A stretch of 64,000 nucleotides of DNA from positions 175,467-239,466 of the forward strand of contig JBBHKE010002640.1 in the NCBI GenBank assembly GCA_037447655.1, read 5' to 3'. Below, piece by piece: positions 22,568-38,253 of the stretch. Below the pieces are notes generated by a model. It saw only the letters and a program-made list of their open reading frames with translations. It was not told the origin of the DNA and did no database searches. This DNA is from Zygnema cylindricum. Lineage: Eukaryota > Streptophyta > Zygnematophyceae > Zygnematales > Zygnemataceae. How positions within the stretch are numbered: the stretch's first letter is position 1; every line of letters begins with the position of its first letter. The position numbers were made by a program, and so were the translations under genes.

Positions 22568-25030
22568 AGGCAATATATTGTTAGGGACATTGAATTTACC
22601 AGTTGCGCCAATTATATACCAGTTAGAGCTCTTATTAGAGTGTGTTATATGAAGGCAAATCATATGGATGAGACGTAAAAGGTAAAATTTTAATTTTGGA
22701 TGATAATTCCACCAGTGAGCCAATCAAATGGAGGAGCTAACAAGAAAGCTCAATCTTCTATAACTAAACGTGTCCTTAGGAAGAGGACGTAAGACTGTCG
22801 ACATTGTGATTTGTACTAAAGTGATAGAAGGGGCTTCTCATCGTTTAGATATTTTCTCCTTTGTTAGATGATATTTCTTTTTTGTCTCACATTTGGTCTC
22901 AAAGTGTGGAAGTGGAGCCGCATCTTATCTATGATCGAAGTGGAACAACCGTTTCCCTAATAAAGAAAAGTTCTGACAGGCACTCTGTAACCTAAGCTCC
23001 TGTTATAAAGAGGCTCCTAACCACAATCTTTAACCTAACACAAGGCACTTGTGCCAGCGCCCATAAGCTTTGTGGTAAGAGGGCTTCGGCTACAGGGCTC
23101 TTATAGGTCTTCGACCGTATCTGCATCTAACCTAATTATCCCAAGCCATTTGTACTATCAGCATCTGGTCTACCTGACTGGCAACAGGGATTTTTGTGGA
23201 AACGATTATGTTAGAAACCTTCTCCTGCCGTGTCAAATTCATCGAGTGTTGAATATGCTGGTTGTAGAGAACCCATTATAATTGAATAAATAATGATTTC
23301 GCTGTTGAACAATGATGTAATGTTGTAAGCAAAACTCTTTTATAGAATGAATTTGGTATAGTTATGTATCAAACAAATTGTCTTTTGACTTTGTTCAAAC
23401 TATCCCCTGAGACCAATGCATCTGTCCGTGAGCAATAGGGTGATTACTAATTAGACAAATAAGAAAATAGAAATTACAAATAGATTCCAGACAAATGGTC
23501 TAAACGTATTGTTTCAATAAGTCATCTCGTTGATCACATCGTCAACAAATTGTGACAAAGTTTTAAGAGTTGTAATTGCCTTCAAAAAAAGGAACCTTGC
23601 AGGTTTAAACCTAGTAATTCCGCCTGTTATTATGGCATATTAGCTTGAACATTTAAACTGTTTTCACAAGTCGAACATAGGAACTTTATGGACCACCTAC
23701 TCAAGTTATTCCACACTGTGGGGGAAGGGGAGGGCCATAGACGACGCTTCGAAACATGGTCCCAAGTCCTATAATAACAGATGCTCTCTTTGTCATTCCA
23801 ATTCTCGTGCAGAGTATTTTGTGGACCAGTAAAGATTTTGTTGACATTATAGTGTTTGCAGTAAATAGACCCAGCAGCGGACCAATAGATAAGCAGCAGA
23901 TTTATCAACAATAGGTTGTGATGACAGTGCCATTTTGTGTGCCATTTTTTGCCATTATACAAAACGATCAAAGATGTTCTCAGCTGCTCTTATCATTAAA
24001 TTGCCTTTTTGATACATGAACTACGCTACAAAATCTACATTAGACATATTTCACACATTCAAAGGCATATTTCATCAAAACGACTATAACCATCGTGAAA
24101 TGTTTGCTACCATCATTCATTCCACTCCGAAGCATTTGGTTTGCATGGATTCCTGATGAACAAAATATCCTGATGACGATAATGTCCATCTGGAAGCGAA
24201 AAAAGAGGATGTGGGAGAAGTTACTCAAACCTGTTTCCAGAGGAGCTATTCATATGTCATCTATATGAGACAAACATCCATACATTGTTGGCATGGACAC
24301 CCTATAAGGAATGGACACAATTGAACTAATCATGATCAACTGTCATCATCATCATATTCTTAAAAGAAAACCAATGAAAACCATTGGACTCATAACGATC
24401 ATCATTGTTATCATCATCATCGGGGATCGTCATAATTATCATTGTCATCATCATTTTTTTCTTTAAACAAAAATAAAGAACCTGAAAGCACGCCTTAATC
24501 TCCAATTTTTTCCATTCGTAAAAACGAGAGAGTAAAAGATAGAACTGTGGACAAAAACATTGCCTTTAAACCTAGAGAATTTGGAAAGAATACATTCTGA
24601 GTACCTCGGCACCAGGCACAAAAAAACACAATAGTACTTGCAAAACATTATTAAGAAAAAACAAAGACAAAAGATGAAAAAATTCGAAGGTCATGCTTGT
24701 TATTCACATACTTGCTAAGAAACCTAAACTATCCCTTAACATCGAGCTTGCAGTATCAAAAGAACCATATCTAAATCCAAAATCCCAGATACTCTTCCCA
24801 AGTTCCCTACTTCCCTATTTTGTCCCATTCAACTGCAGGGCTTTGCTTTAGAACCAAACAAAAAATCGGTGCTTCTTTAAGCACTCACTCATTGGTTCAT
24901 TTCAATTATCGCTTTAGTTCACTCATGTCCCTAACGGACAAGACAAACTTCCACTAAAGGCCAAAGACAAAAATTAGAAGAAAAAGACAAGATAAAAAAG
25001 ACGAAAGACAAAAGACTAAATTTACTAAAG
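22568..25030. other. Intergenic gap between convergent MER3 and ATX1
   Basis: No gene is supported. An AATAAA at about 22,959-22,964, roughly 390 bp beyond the MER3 stop, is a possible polyadenylation signal. (ATC/ATT)n-like repeats lie at about 24,340-24,460. The open frame at 23,630-23,971 on - shows no recognisable similarity. Confidence 0.6.
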
Positions 25031-28000
25031 TCATGTCGCTTGTCCTAACATGTCCCATGGAGTAAGTTCAGATCGTTTTGCCATAAGACTATCGTCATCA
25101 TCATGTATGTTTACGACTCCTCGACATCCTCGCGATCCACAATTGCAAGGAAGCATTTCGTCCCTCGAATTGAACCTATTCAAACACCCAATTGCCCAAA
25201 ATAAACAACCTCCAGTTGATATAAAAACTTTATAAATTATATGGAGATACTACACCGCTCATCGTTATTAGCGTTAAAGATTTATTAGTGTGAATGCGAA
25301 ATTATAATTAATAATACTAATTTAGTGCAAGGAAACGTGGCAGATAGTAGTGCACGTCCTTAAATAATGTTGTTAACTCTATTTTGCGATTTTTGGCCAA
25401 AAAAAGTCGCGACCGAATTAGTGTTAACGAGTTATACAAATGGTTATCATGGATACGTCAGGTTGAGGTCATTCCTGAGGAGTCCTCACAAATTTCCAGT
25501 AAATCTCTGTTGTTTTGGGTAAATCTTTGTTGCTTATTGTTCATTTAATTGTAATCTTAACTGTAGCATGAAACAAATGTCACTCAGTACTGATTGGTAC
25601 ACATTACTACAACTTATACTTTAAACTCATGCTGTTTGAGAAAGCTCAAAATCTTATCGGAGTTTTAGCGAGGAGTAAGGAAGAAGAAAGTCACAATATC
25701 CTGAAGATTTTTATGCAAAACTGTAAAGCATGAGATCATATTTTATTGGCCGGTAGGATTACTTAACCTAGTTTTATTTTCGAGTTTCTCCATTTATGTT
25801 CTAGGGTTTTTTTAAACATTTCATGCAAAGTTGTGTCATTAGAGGTTTCTCTTTTTCACAATGTTATCAGCCCTTCCTTTTGTATGTCTTGTCCTTTCAT
25901 AACCTGGCAAAAACAATATTGGAACAACAAATAAAATTTGTCACAAAAGTTACAACAAAATTTATAGAAACTTTCGGAAGTGAGAAGTTGTGGAAGGAAA
26001 AAACCCTTAAATAGTTTGGTTTGTTTGGCTTTTCTGATGTTTTCGACAATAAGGTACATCAAAATTTGAAAATTTGCAAGTAGCAAAGCTTTTGGTATTT
26101 AGACTGCCCTCTCTCTCCCTCTCCTTCCTATTTAGAGGCACCTCATTGATGACTCACCTGTAGTCGTATGTCAACTCCTCTCCTTGCATGATGTCTCGCT
26201 TGGCGAAAATGACAATATGGTCCTCTTTCCCGGCCTTAACAACTCGTGAATAGCAATTAGGCTGTTCCCCCATCATCCCCAAAACCGTAAGTTTTTTTTT
26301 GCAAACCATAAAATAACACCACCTTTTTTCACAACAACCATCCCCTTTTCTACTGCAAACGAGAGTTAGACCATAAAAGATAATAAAGATAGTATTAACT
26401 TCGAAGAGAAAATACGGAACCCCACCTTCTACCTCCTATCTCTCATACGGTAATTACACGAGAGACAGTTACCCTCATGTTGAGGATGAACCGTACAGAC
26501 GATTACTCAAAAAACTGTACAAATTGTACGATTTACCCTCAAAACAAGGGTAAAACTTTTTTAGTCTACTAAAACTATCACCGCACATGTCAACCAAGTG
26601 TTTATGCAAAAACTTCATGACATTATCCTCTTTCCACAACACTCAACCGCTTTTTTACTACAATGAATAGGATAAAACCAAAACAATATTTCAGCTTAGA
26701 GAAGAAAAAATGGCACCCCATCTTCTATCGCCTATCACTCATCTCACATGCCAAGCTTTTATTGCAAACCATAAAGTGACACTCTCTTTACCTTCTTCCT
26801 CCTTTTACCCTTTTCCAACGACAACCTTCCCCTTCTCTACTCACGTAATATAGAATCAGAACCATACCAGACAATATTACTTAGAGAAGAAAATAACGAA
26901 CTCCCCATCTTACATCTCCTAGAAGCTTTTTTAGTTTTTAAGGGTTTTAGGAGTTTTTTTAGAGTTTTTTAGAGTTTTTTACCTCACACGCGTGGTTGAT
27001 GAGATGAGCCATACTGCCTCTTCTTGTGGCATCGACTACCCTCTCGGCATCAATTCTAAACATATATGTTCCAGCACCCTGTACAAACCACCCAAGATAT
27101 ACCCGTTTACTCCACAATATGCAACATACAATGCATCCATTTACCACCATATACCATCCACCATCTATACATGCATCATCCATACACCATCCACAATACA
27201 CCCAAAAAAGGTAAAATATACACCAAAAAAAACTAATCACAAATCAAGCAACACATGATCTTTTTGTATGATCTTTTCCCCTCCAATTTCCACTCACTTC
27301 CCTATTTCCACTCTCTCTGCGCCTTGCCACAGGACTGATGCTTCTACATCCTTACAAACTTTCAAACAACCAAAAAAAGCACATACATAAGGAAAAGTTT
27401 TTTTTATTGTCCCTTAAGTGGGTGAACTTTTAAAATATTTACCACAAGCGAATCATAACAACGTCGTTCTCGAATGTCTGCAATAATTGGACGAACAATC
27501 TCTCCTGCATATTCGATCATCTGACAATCCATAAACCCATCCCAAGCAGAGCTTTTAACTTCTTTTTCTTCTTCTTTTCTTTTTATTTTTCCTTATTCAC
27601 TTCTTGCGTGTTCAAAATATGCTTGATACGAGCCTCTTGTACAAGCAACAAACAACTGAAATATCCTTAAAAATTCAGGCTTATACAATCCTTGCAATTA
27701 GGGATTCAACTAAATGGACACTCCTCACCATAAAAAATGACTAAAATTCAAAATTAACAATCACAACTTCTACACTTTGGTACTATTTTTCCAAAATTTC
27801 TCTCAAAAACTCAGAAACGAAATACACCAATGCGTTTAGTCGCCACAATGTGCTTTCTCAATGTGCATAAAATAGATGGATTCAAGAATGCAAAAAGGAA
27901 AAAGGATTTAAAAACCTCACCATGTCACCAGCTTTGTGTTTTACTTTGGCAAATAGTCCCCAACCATGAATGGCAGATTTTCCTGTCAGATAAAAACAAA

Positions 28001-31000
28001 CGGACCACCATATTAAGCTCCTGAAAAAGCACCGTTCCATGGGCACTTACAAGCTCCTCAAGTTATTTGCTTAATAGCACTCGAGTTAGAACCAGGTTGG
28101 ACCAAAACGTCACAGTATTTCGTCGGCAATTCTGCTTTGATTTCGAATCGGTTGATACTATGTTAAACAACGTGGTTGCAAAAAATGTTCACAAACAGCA
28201 TCACAAAAAAATAATAGACATTCTGCCTTTTTCTTGGCAATTAAGTTGCAGTCATTCTGCCTTATTCTTGGTGACATTAAACCAGTCAAGTTCGTTTTTA
28301 AACAACATGATTGCAAAATATGCTCACAGACAAGGTGATAAAAAAGTTTACAAAAATAAAAGTTTGACAGACTCCAACTTAGTGAAAAAAAGGGCATCCG
28401 CATCAAAAGCCGTCTCTGGGACCAACTCACCAAAAGCAAGACGAGAATGCAGAGAGCCTTGCATTTTTCGAAAACGGTCGGACATAGACATTAGACCTCC
28501 CGACCCAACTGCCTCATCTCCTGCTGTCCCCCCTCCAGAATTCCCACTCTCCTCCCTTCCTAAACATGCCCTACCATCATCTACATCACCACTTTCTACA
28601 GGATCTGCAGGAGGCTCAGCTGGATCACTCTCTTTTTTTTCCAAGTGTCTCCCAAAATTTTTGGTTTTCCAATGCATTGCCCAAGTTGACAGTGCCACGT
28701 CAACAAATGGCATTTTGTCTCGAGACGATAAATTTGCTTCTCGACATCCTGAGATAATATAAGGCACATTTTCGACAAAATTACGTTTTGCCATAGCAGC
28801 TGCGAGTGCATCCGGTTCACGTCGACCTCGTCTAACTGCAGCATTGTATGGCTCTGCATAAATATTGACAAAAATGATAAACACGAATAAGATAAACATG
28901 ACCAAAAAATGTAAACATGACCAAAAAAGATAAACATGACCAAAAAATATAAACATGACAAACTGGATAAAAACGATGGGATAGCGAATTTGCAATGATA
29001 TTCGAAGTAGTTGGCAATCATTAATTGAATAATTGAAGAAAAAAAAAGAGTAGTAAACATTCACGATAAAGCATAAGTAATACTAAAAACAATCATTTAA
29101 GGTACATGATACATGAATAACAAATGAGTCTGATTACATAAATACGTCTGTTCATATAAAACCAGTGAAGGACAGAATGGACTCAGGACTCAGGACTTGG
29201 TCACTTCCCAAATATGAATAAGTCACCTTCGCTTTTACCCAAAAGTCACAGCTCTTCGAAAGTAATTAATGAAGTTGGCAGCTATTGCTAAATGGCAATA
29301 GCATTTATAACCTATTGTTCATAAATAGAATTGACTAGTCTTGTAATTTGCAATAAAAACAATTAAAGTGACTGGATTGACAATGAAGAGAAATATCCGA
29401 ACAGATCAAAATAGAGATATGCTATACAGTCCTGCATAACCTAGCTTCCAGAATCAAAATAAACAGTGTTTATATTTAAACCTGAACTAAAACTTACCAG
29501 ATCTCGCACTCCCAGACGGGTTCACGGCAGGTTGCCATGCCACATCTTCCTCAACAGACAGCTCAGATATGTTGACCTTTGTGAGGGCTGGGAACTCGAG
29601 ATGTTTTCCAGGAGAGGGGGAATTTGTGACTTTTTTGTGGCGTCGGCAAAAAGACAGCAATTGTAAATTGGCATAAACTGAACCCACGAAAACTCGGCTC
29701 TTAAAATGTTCGTCTTCCACATTCAACTCTGTCAACTGCCAGGAGAATCTCCCATCACCTATGTTAATGGATGTCTTAAGTTCTCGAGGTAGAAAAACGA
29801 TAACATTTAGGTGTTTGAGCATCTGTATAGTAAGCAGTATTGCACCACAACATGATAATTCAACAAGAAATTCAAGAGACTCTTCGATATGCCCCTAATA
29901 GTTTTTTAGGCAATCCTTTCTGTCGCACACCTGACTAACAGGACAACACCGTAAAGATGGAACGAAGAATGTTTTGAAAATTTGAAATTTTGAAAAACTA
30001 CGTACTCGTGACTCATATCTGATATTTCATTTGCCACCCTTGCCGTATTGAGTCAACCTTATTAAATGCATATTTCACACTAGTGAGCCTTAAAAGACGA
30101 GAGACTTCATCTTAAAAGACAATGTCTCTTGATCACTTACCTCCATAGAAAGCCCTTCTTTGCGAGCACATAATGGGTGATAAGCCACACAACATCCCTT
30201 TGCAACACATTGGATACAAGCTCCATAAGGTACCCGACAAATTGAGCACAAAAGTTTCCAACGGGCCTGCCATTTTAACACCATTTCTTCCCTCAAAAAA
30301 TTAATCCTGTTCAAATTCTTCCTCCCAAAAACGTAACCCTGACCCAATTCTCCCTCAAAAACATAGTCCTGCCGATCTAACTACCGAAAAAAACAAGCGA
30401 CAGCTAAGAGCACATGTCATTACACATAGAAATTGTCAAAACCTCACAAAACCAGAAAGCATAAGATCTCCTTAAGGCTAAGACAGAAGCAATGGCATTT
30501 TGAAAAAGTCTATACTTTGTTGATTGCAGCTATACCACGAATAACTTTAAGTCCCTCAAATGTTGTTTCTGCACAACCAAGTAAAATGCCAATTTGTCAG
30601 ATAGAGCCGCAGTTACTCTTGTTGTTTCAAGACTTTAACAATCCCAAAATAGTCCTATTGTCGATAACAGTTGGCAATTGTGAGCTAACAGGTGAACAGC
30701 TAAAAGTTAACAATCCCAAAACGGCCCTATAGACTCAGAAACAGTCACCAGTTGTGAACCAACAAGGTGGACCCAGGCAACTGTTATTAAAATAAATAAT
30801 TGCCCCAATTGATAAAATTATTCAGAAACCTTTTTGGAAAAATTTACCTGGAATCCAGATGGCACATGTCACATGAGCCCACCGTCCATCCGAGGTTCTC
30901 TTCATGGCCCCACCTGCCAAATTATCCACATCTAAAGCAGTCAGTGGTCTCACTTTACAAGTATAATGAGGTATTCTTTGAATTGCATCAATAAACTGGA

Positions 31001-34000
31001 GTACCAAATCGGGGGTTGTCAGTCGTCTCAGTTTATGAGCACGGAGGGGATTACCTGAATTGCAAGAATAAACTGTAGGACCAATATGAATAACTCACCT
31101 TGTACCGGACATAAGCAGCATGGTGGTACATCCTTTGGAAGATAAGTATCGCAAACATCACACAACCAGAGATCTCCATCTGGTCTCTCATCTACCCCGT
31201 AACAATCCATGTGAACCTGTTTCCGTAAAAAGAACAAAACAGAAAACAGGATCTGGATTAATAACGCAAACTGCATTTTTATGATTATTTTTTTATCGGC
31301 TTGAGACTCGTTACAGTATACAGTGAATCGCCGTGAGCGTTAAGACTTTTTTCACCAGATTGTGGTTGAAGGGCAAGACAAGACCTACCTTCGGATTGGT
31401 CACTTCCAAGTGATAATTGAACATGAATGCACACAGAAAAACTGATTTAGGCAGCAAAAAACAAGAAAAATAAAATCCTTGTGTTGCATCCTAAGTACTT
31501 CTTAGCTCAGCTTCTCTACAGCACACCAACTAGTATGATCAATGGCCACAGTTTTTCACACTATTAACCAATACCTAAACAGTCTTAAGCCTTAAAGGAT
31601 TGTACAAAATTGTGAGTAACTGTATATAAATTTACTCAAAAGTTTGTACAAATGTACAATTACTAATGTTTCACCCACGAATCAAGGATAATTTCAATAG
31701 TGTACTATCTTCCCTATTGAGTCGAGTGTCTCACCATCATGCGACACTTGTCACATTGTAGAAGCTGATTATCCTCATATTCCTGCCAAAACCAACCAGC
31801 CCATATCCTCAGCTAACTTGCGAGGAACTTTCCCTTCTTAGATATACTTGCTTAAATAAATAGACCAGACTGGTTACATTTCATATATAGAGATTGACAA
31901 AATATCACTAAGAAACTGGGCAATTACAGCCACTAGCACAGTAGCTTATATCCTGTGTAAACATTCATTGAAAAAAATAAAAATGATGATTAAGCACAAA
32001 GTTTGCTAACCTCATGAGTGTAACAAACAGAACATCGATCTCCATGTTGCCAAGTATAGTGTTGTGGTATGTATCCGGCAGGCACCGTCACTTTTTGAAC
32101 TGGTGGTTTTTGCCAGGCTTGAAATTTGCTGCATGTATGCGCATTTGGAAGTGCCTGAAAAGAAAGAAAAAAAAAATGCAAACGCACACCTCATCAAACA
32201 CCATTATTTGTGGGCATGCTTTGAAAAAAGGCACCCTTTTCTTTACCCCCCTATTCCCGCAGGTGCAAAAATCAGTGGTTTTTGGTCGGAGAGTAAGAGG
32301 GGAGAACATCCGAATAAGGAAACATGAGATCCAAAAGTCGGCACATTGGAAGAGGGCGAGGACAACATACTTGCGAAAAACTGCATTATGAAACCCAATC
32401 ACGCACATTGAATGTTTTCCTACTAATTTCCATCAGTTATAAGAAGACTGGCATCCAAGCTCAACATAAGCACTCACTCTTATCCAGTATAGCTCCTTCA
32501 AGACACGGCTAGAAAGAACATATTTCCTTATAAACGAGCCTGTAAATCCCTACAGAAACTAGTCACATGGTTATCGCTGTTCTACCAGAAAACTAGAGCA
32601 TAAGCACAATCGGCCACTAAAATTTTCACATGCATGGCCCTGATTTTCTGCAGTTTCTAAGGGACTTTGAAAATCCTCGGCTTATCAGATACCAATCTCC
32701 CATTAACTGCACCGTCCGATGCTCTTACATTGATAGTTTCCACCAGAAAAATTGCAATTGCAGGCAAAATTCTCCACGATTGATGACAAACAATGCTACA
32801 GATCCCAGTGGATTTATCCAAGACCTTGATTACCCTCTCCCTCCTATACTCAACTCTCCTACATTCAACTCAATTCTGTGAGAGGGACGTCTTTCCCACC
32901 TGAATCATACTGGCTATCTGCTGAGAGGAGAAACCGAATTCCGCAGGGCCTTTTTTTATGGCATGGGATGGCAAATCATCCACTGGAATACCACAGTCTG
33001 TCTGTAGGAGTCTCTCTTTTGCTTGAATGACACGTCGTTGTAAAATGCTCCAACACATGCCTGGAGTGTCACCGTCGACCTGCTTCCAACAAACGTTCTC
33101 AGCGAAGCTTCAAAGACATTCCTATTTGAAAAGTCAAAAGAAGGTGCTGCCAATTTAAACAGCTTCTGACATTCATCCAAGATAGCTTGAAATAGATGAT
33201 TACTTTCAATGCCTAATCGTCCAAAGTCTCTGATCAATCAATCAAGCAATCAAACAGGTTCAGGAAGGATGGCAGTAACACACAGGCAAAGATTGATCCT
33301 GCAACAAAAGAGAGGAGAGACAAGAGAAAATCTTGAAACAAAGGGATAAAACAAAAGGAATCGGTCGCACTCATAAACAACTGTGATTTGTGTCTTACCG
33401 CCTTTCCATCTGCAGGAGTGACACGAAAGACAGTCCCTTTTCCTCCAGCTTTCCGCAGAACCTCCATGTGGTGCTCCACTAGCTTTGTTACATCTGTCGA
33501 GTCAAGTTTGTCACCACACTTAAGAGTCAGCTTGCTTTTCTAGTATTGGAAGGAAGAAACAGAACACCCTACCAAAAAGGCATCTTCTGCAAAATTGTAG
33601 CAGAAACCCCTCTGCACAGGTACATTTTCCTCTTCAAAATGAGACTGCTAAATGACGATTATCACATGAACTCTAAGAAAAAAATGGAGTTGATAGTCCG
33701 AAGTAAATTTCTCGTAGACAAGAAAACTTCATTTTTTCGGCAAAAGTGGCCCAACATAGTTTTTGCTACGTGCTGTACACAGTGGTCGGACAGAATCGAT
33801 ATGTCGGATAATTGATAGGGCCAATTATCAATCAGTCCAGCCTCCCAATATTCTCGGTTTTTTAGCACTATTTTTATCACCGATATTTCACCTCTAGAGA
33901 CTATACCTGCAAACAACAAGAAGGCTAAAACGTAATACTGTACCATGAGAGACGTACTACATGAAAGGAAGTACAATATAGTAAACTACAGACCATTAAC

Positions 34001-36596
34001 ACTAAACTTCCAAAGATTTCCTTCAGTTAAGAAATCCCAGTCCAAAAAACGAAAAAATTTAGTGTTTTTAGGGTGTCAGAGATATCACATTTTTGGGTGA
34101 GATCATGTCTCGCAAGATTTTCATATAACATACCGCTGATAATGTGCAATAAATGATATATGCACCCATATCTCGACTATTGGTAGGCCCCAAAAAACTG
34201 AATATCGGTTATCAGCCTAGGGCCTCCCGTATACAGTTACTAGTTTTTGTACACTAGGCCAAAGAGTACATATAAAAAATTCACTCAAATGTGGAGACTA
34301 ACGTACATGCACAAGGAAGCTTGCTATCCCTTGCTACATTTTACTAATTGAACAAATAAAAAACAAAATGCAAGATTTGAAATCAATCATTGCGAGTACA
34401 TTATCTTCCAGCTGTCATTCCCTCATCAGTATGTTGTTGTATACCTGTAATAATATTTTTTTATTTAAAATAATCAAAATTTTAAAATTTTAAACTAAAA
34501 TAATATTTGGCATTTTTTCTCCAAACAATATTGGAAAAGCATGAAATGAAGTTTACCTTTGGAAGAGGGAAACATCCGTACAGCCATGTAGCCCTCTGGC
34601 CAAATGTACTTGTCTGAATGAAAATGCTCCGAGTCGGTTACCACCTTTCCTGCCCATCGGCCCTTGTACTATAATTGAGTCAACACATACAACCACATGA
34701 AAAAAAGGTGGAGAAAGCAAAATGGATATAACGGAATATCCCCTGATTGCACAAAATATGCAAAGAAAAAGAGTTCTGAGAACTATGGAAATTCAAACAT
34801 CAAGATCGCAGTCTGTACATGATCCACAGTTCACTTCTTGTCAAAAATCAAAGATTTTGCACCTTCCATTGTAACTATCCTCTGACAGCCGTTTTGATCA
34901 CAGTTCGTTGACAAGAGAATATAAAGTACACTACTTTACCATTACTACTCAAAATGCGAGTCTGTCTGTCTGTCTACCGGGTTAGCATTATGCTTTTCTT
35001 GGAGTCTGTCAAAAACTCGTGTGGCTCAACCACAACTGATTAAGTATAATGGATGGGTATTATGAATATTATGGATATTATGGGTATAACAGATTTATCT
35101 CTCATGCATATTTCTTCTGCTGCAAACTACCGAAGGCAATATATGACATGTTGATCAAGATCTCAAACTGGTGAGAAGAAGCACTCATTACCAAAGAACA
35201 AATAGTTTTTGAAACCTTACCAAGACTCAGAACAGTGAGAGACCCCAAAATCAACGGCATCTGAGGCTGTTCTATACTCTTTTTCTCAGTTATCCTGTTC
35301 TCTTCCCCTTCTAAATTGTCTTCGTCCTCCACGTCACTGTTGGAACTTAAACATTCCATAGAGCTCGCCATAGCAGGCGGTAGAACACGCTCTGTCAGGT
35401 ATCTGATGAAAGTTAAAGAAAAAAACAAAGTCAAAACTCCAAGCCACTTGAAAAAGTACCTTGTTGAAATTACCATGTTCCTCTGATGCAAGTGATACCA
35501 AGTAAACTACACCGTGAATCACTATTAGCCTTAAGAAATATATGGCGTGGGGTTTGATTAGTGATCATAATTCTAATTTAGGTCCGAGTGATGTGGACGA
35601 CTTTCGGCCGCTTGCCAGATTAGTATTATGAATGAAATTAGTGTTATTAACGCTATTTCATGGTTGGTGGACAAAAAAAAAAGAAAAAAAAAAAAAAAGG
35701 CACTGAACAATATGCTAATAGCGATTCAAGATCTACTCTCTGTTCATTTGAGAGACAATTTAAATCTATTCTGGTACATAGTTGACAATATGGAGCCAGT
35801 ATCATTGAAACTTGGCAACTGGATCTATGAAATCAACACAGAAGAAAAGAACTAACTTTCAACGTAAATTGAAGTCACTCTGAAAACAACCAAGGACCTG
35901 ACACAAACTTTTAGGGTTTTTTTACGCCACTGGCGCTACCCATGCACAATGACCACCAAACTTAAAGCTTATACCATTAAAGCTGACCAAAGCTCGATAG
36001 GACAACCCTAGAAAAGCCATAAAACCCCCTAAATAAGGCCAGTAGAGCAAAGACAAGCTGTTTATTGAATGACCAGAGAAAGGATCGAAAATCTTCCCCT
36101 TTCCCCTCTCACCTCTTCCCTTCCTCTCCCCCCTCTCCCCCTCTCCCCTCTCTCCTCTCCCATCTACCACTGGCATGTTGAATATGGGTGGTATGCACCT
36201 TTCCACCTGATCCAGGGCCTGCAAAAAGGCAGATTTCTGGGACTTGGAGTGCAATAAAGCCTCGACTCCTTTTTCAAAAAGACGGCAACTTTTTCGGCTT
36301 TGCAAACATTTATCAAAAGTTCCAAAATACTGAAGAGCCACTTTAGAGTGGCTCTGACCTCCAACTTCCTCCAAACCAGAAGCCAGGGCATGTTCCTCGT
36401 CCAGAAGTATAGCCGGCCATTCAGGATAACCTGAGTCACAAAAACGTACAAAACAAACTATAAAATCTTCTCCTTCAATCTTATGAAGCCTTCTCTCTTC
36501 AATACTATAAAGTCTTCTCTTTCAAGATTATTAAGTCTTCTTTATCAAGATTATAAGATCTTCTCCTTCAAGATTTTCGGCTAAAAATGCACAATT

Positions 36597-36695
<99 letters not shown>

Positions 36696-38212
36696 AGAGA
36701 GAGAGAGAGCAAGAGAGGGAGAGAGAGATGAAGCCTTCCCCCAGATTATCAGCTCCATGTAACACAACAATTTTAAACTTAAAACTGCACAATTTATCAT
36801 GTTCTCTCCCAAATTATCAGCTCATGTGATACAGCAATTTAAGTCAGGAGAAATGTGGCAAAACCACGAGGAAAAGACTTAAAGAGCCTTTGTTCAAGAG
36901 CAACAGCTCAGGCAACATGAGAGATGATTACAATAAAAAAGTGGACGAGTAAAGCCATTACCACTCATGTTGAACACAAAAACAAAACCTTATCCTCTCA
37001 GCAACCCTCTGCCCTACTCTCTGCTCCTCTTCTCCTCTCTTCTCCTTTATTCTCCTCTCGCTCGCCTCTTGCTCTCCTCTCCTCTCCTCTCCTTCCCTCA
37101 CCTCCCCTCTCCTCCCCTCTCCTCTCCTCTCTCCTCTCCCCTCTCCTTAACCACTCCTTTTGATAGGGCTTTCGGTACCAACAAAAATTCCCATACATTG
37201 TCACCACAATCTGTAAACCTTTAAATGCCTTCAACTGCAACCGAAGTAGCACCAACAAAATCTTAAAAATTAGAAACAAACAATTTATAAATTAAAAACC
37301 AAACAAACGACCTCAACATACCTTTTACTTTACCCCAAACAACATCACCGGGGCTCGAACTTTGGTGAATATCACTTTGCTTATTGAGACCAACCGGCTG
37401 TCCACTGCAGCTTTCGTCATCCTTAAGACTATTAGTGCACTTCATTTGTTCCATTAATGAAGTTGTGGTACATGTCGAATGCAAACGTTCGCCTGGAGGC
37501 AAAAGTAGCTTGATTCGCTCGCTTGAGAGGAGAAGCCATTCACATTCGTCTTCATACAAAACCTGATCACCAAATCTCCCTGTCCCGGTCAAGATACACA
37601 CACACACACACACAAACACACATAAATATATATACATAGGATATAATGCATTTAATATGTAGTATTTGATATGTGATGTAGTATTTATAATGTGTACAAT
37701 TTTATAATGTGTACATGTGGATATACATACATAAACAAAACCACATTGTATCTTGACTGAAAAACAATATCAAGGAACTTGCTAAAATATTACATCAACT
37801 TCCTCATAGCCGTAAGCAGACACTATACAGCCAGAAATTGCTGTAATATAAGAACAGAAAAGCAGGTAAAGTTTTTGACAAGTAGTAAAAAGAAAGAGTC
37901 ACTTGGTCACTTATATCTATAATTTTGCATTTTGAAAGGTCAATACACCGGTTATAAACCAAATTAAGTCATCCAGATTGTGTTACCGGTTTAGCAATGT
38001 CTCTTCGACTACGAAAGTTAAGCCAGCCAAAGACTAAATAAAATATTCCAGCAACTCTCTTTGTCACTCCTCAAATGTAAACTCTACAAAAACAAAAAAA
38101 AGGCAGTATAGAATGATGACCTTATGTTTTCCAGTCACAGGATTGTACCCTTGCACTACAGCAGGATACCACAGATCATCCAATGGCCAATAAACCTGCC
38201 ATCATCCAGAAA

Positions 38213-38253
<41 letters not shown>

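Noticed and set aside
33079-33237. Open frame with [15 protein letters not shown] between two ATX1 FYRC exons
   Set aside because: It cannot be joined in phase with both neighbours. The acceptor at 33,079 gives the expected FYRC sequence directly after the exon ending at 33,399.
34650-34668. Alternative acceptor that would add YKGRWAG to the FYRN exon
   Set aside because: It breaks the phase with the exon ending at 35,221. The acceptor at 34,649 gives [13 protein letters not shown], as expected.
36531-36829. Open frames encoding R-E or S-L repeats
   Set aside because: Microsatellite translation within an ATX1 intron.
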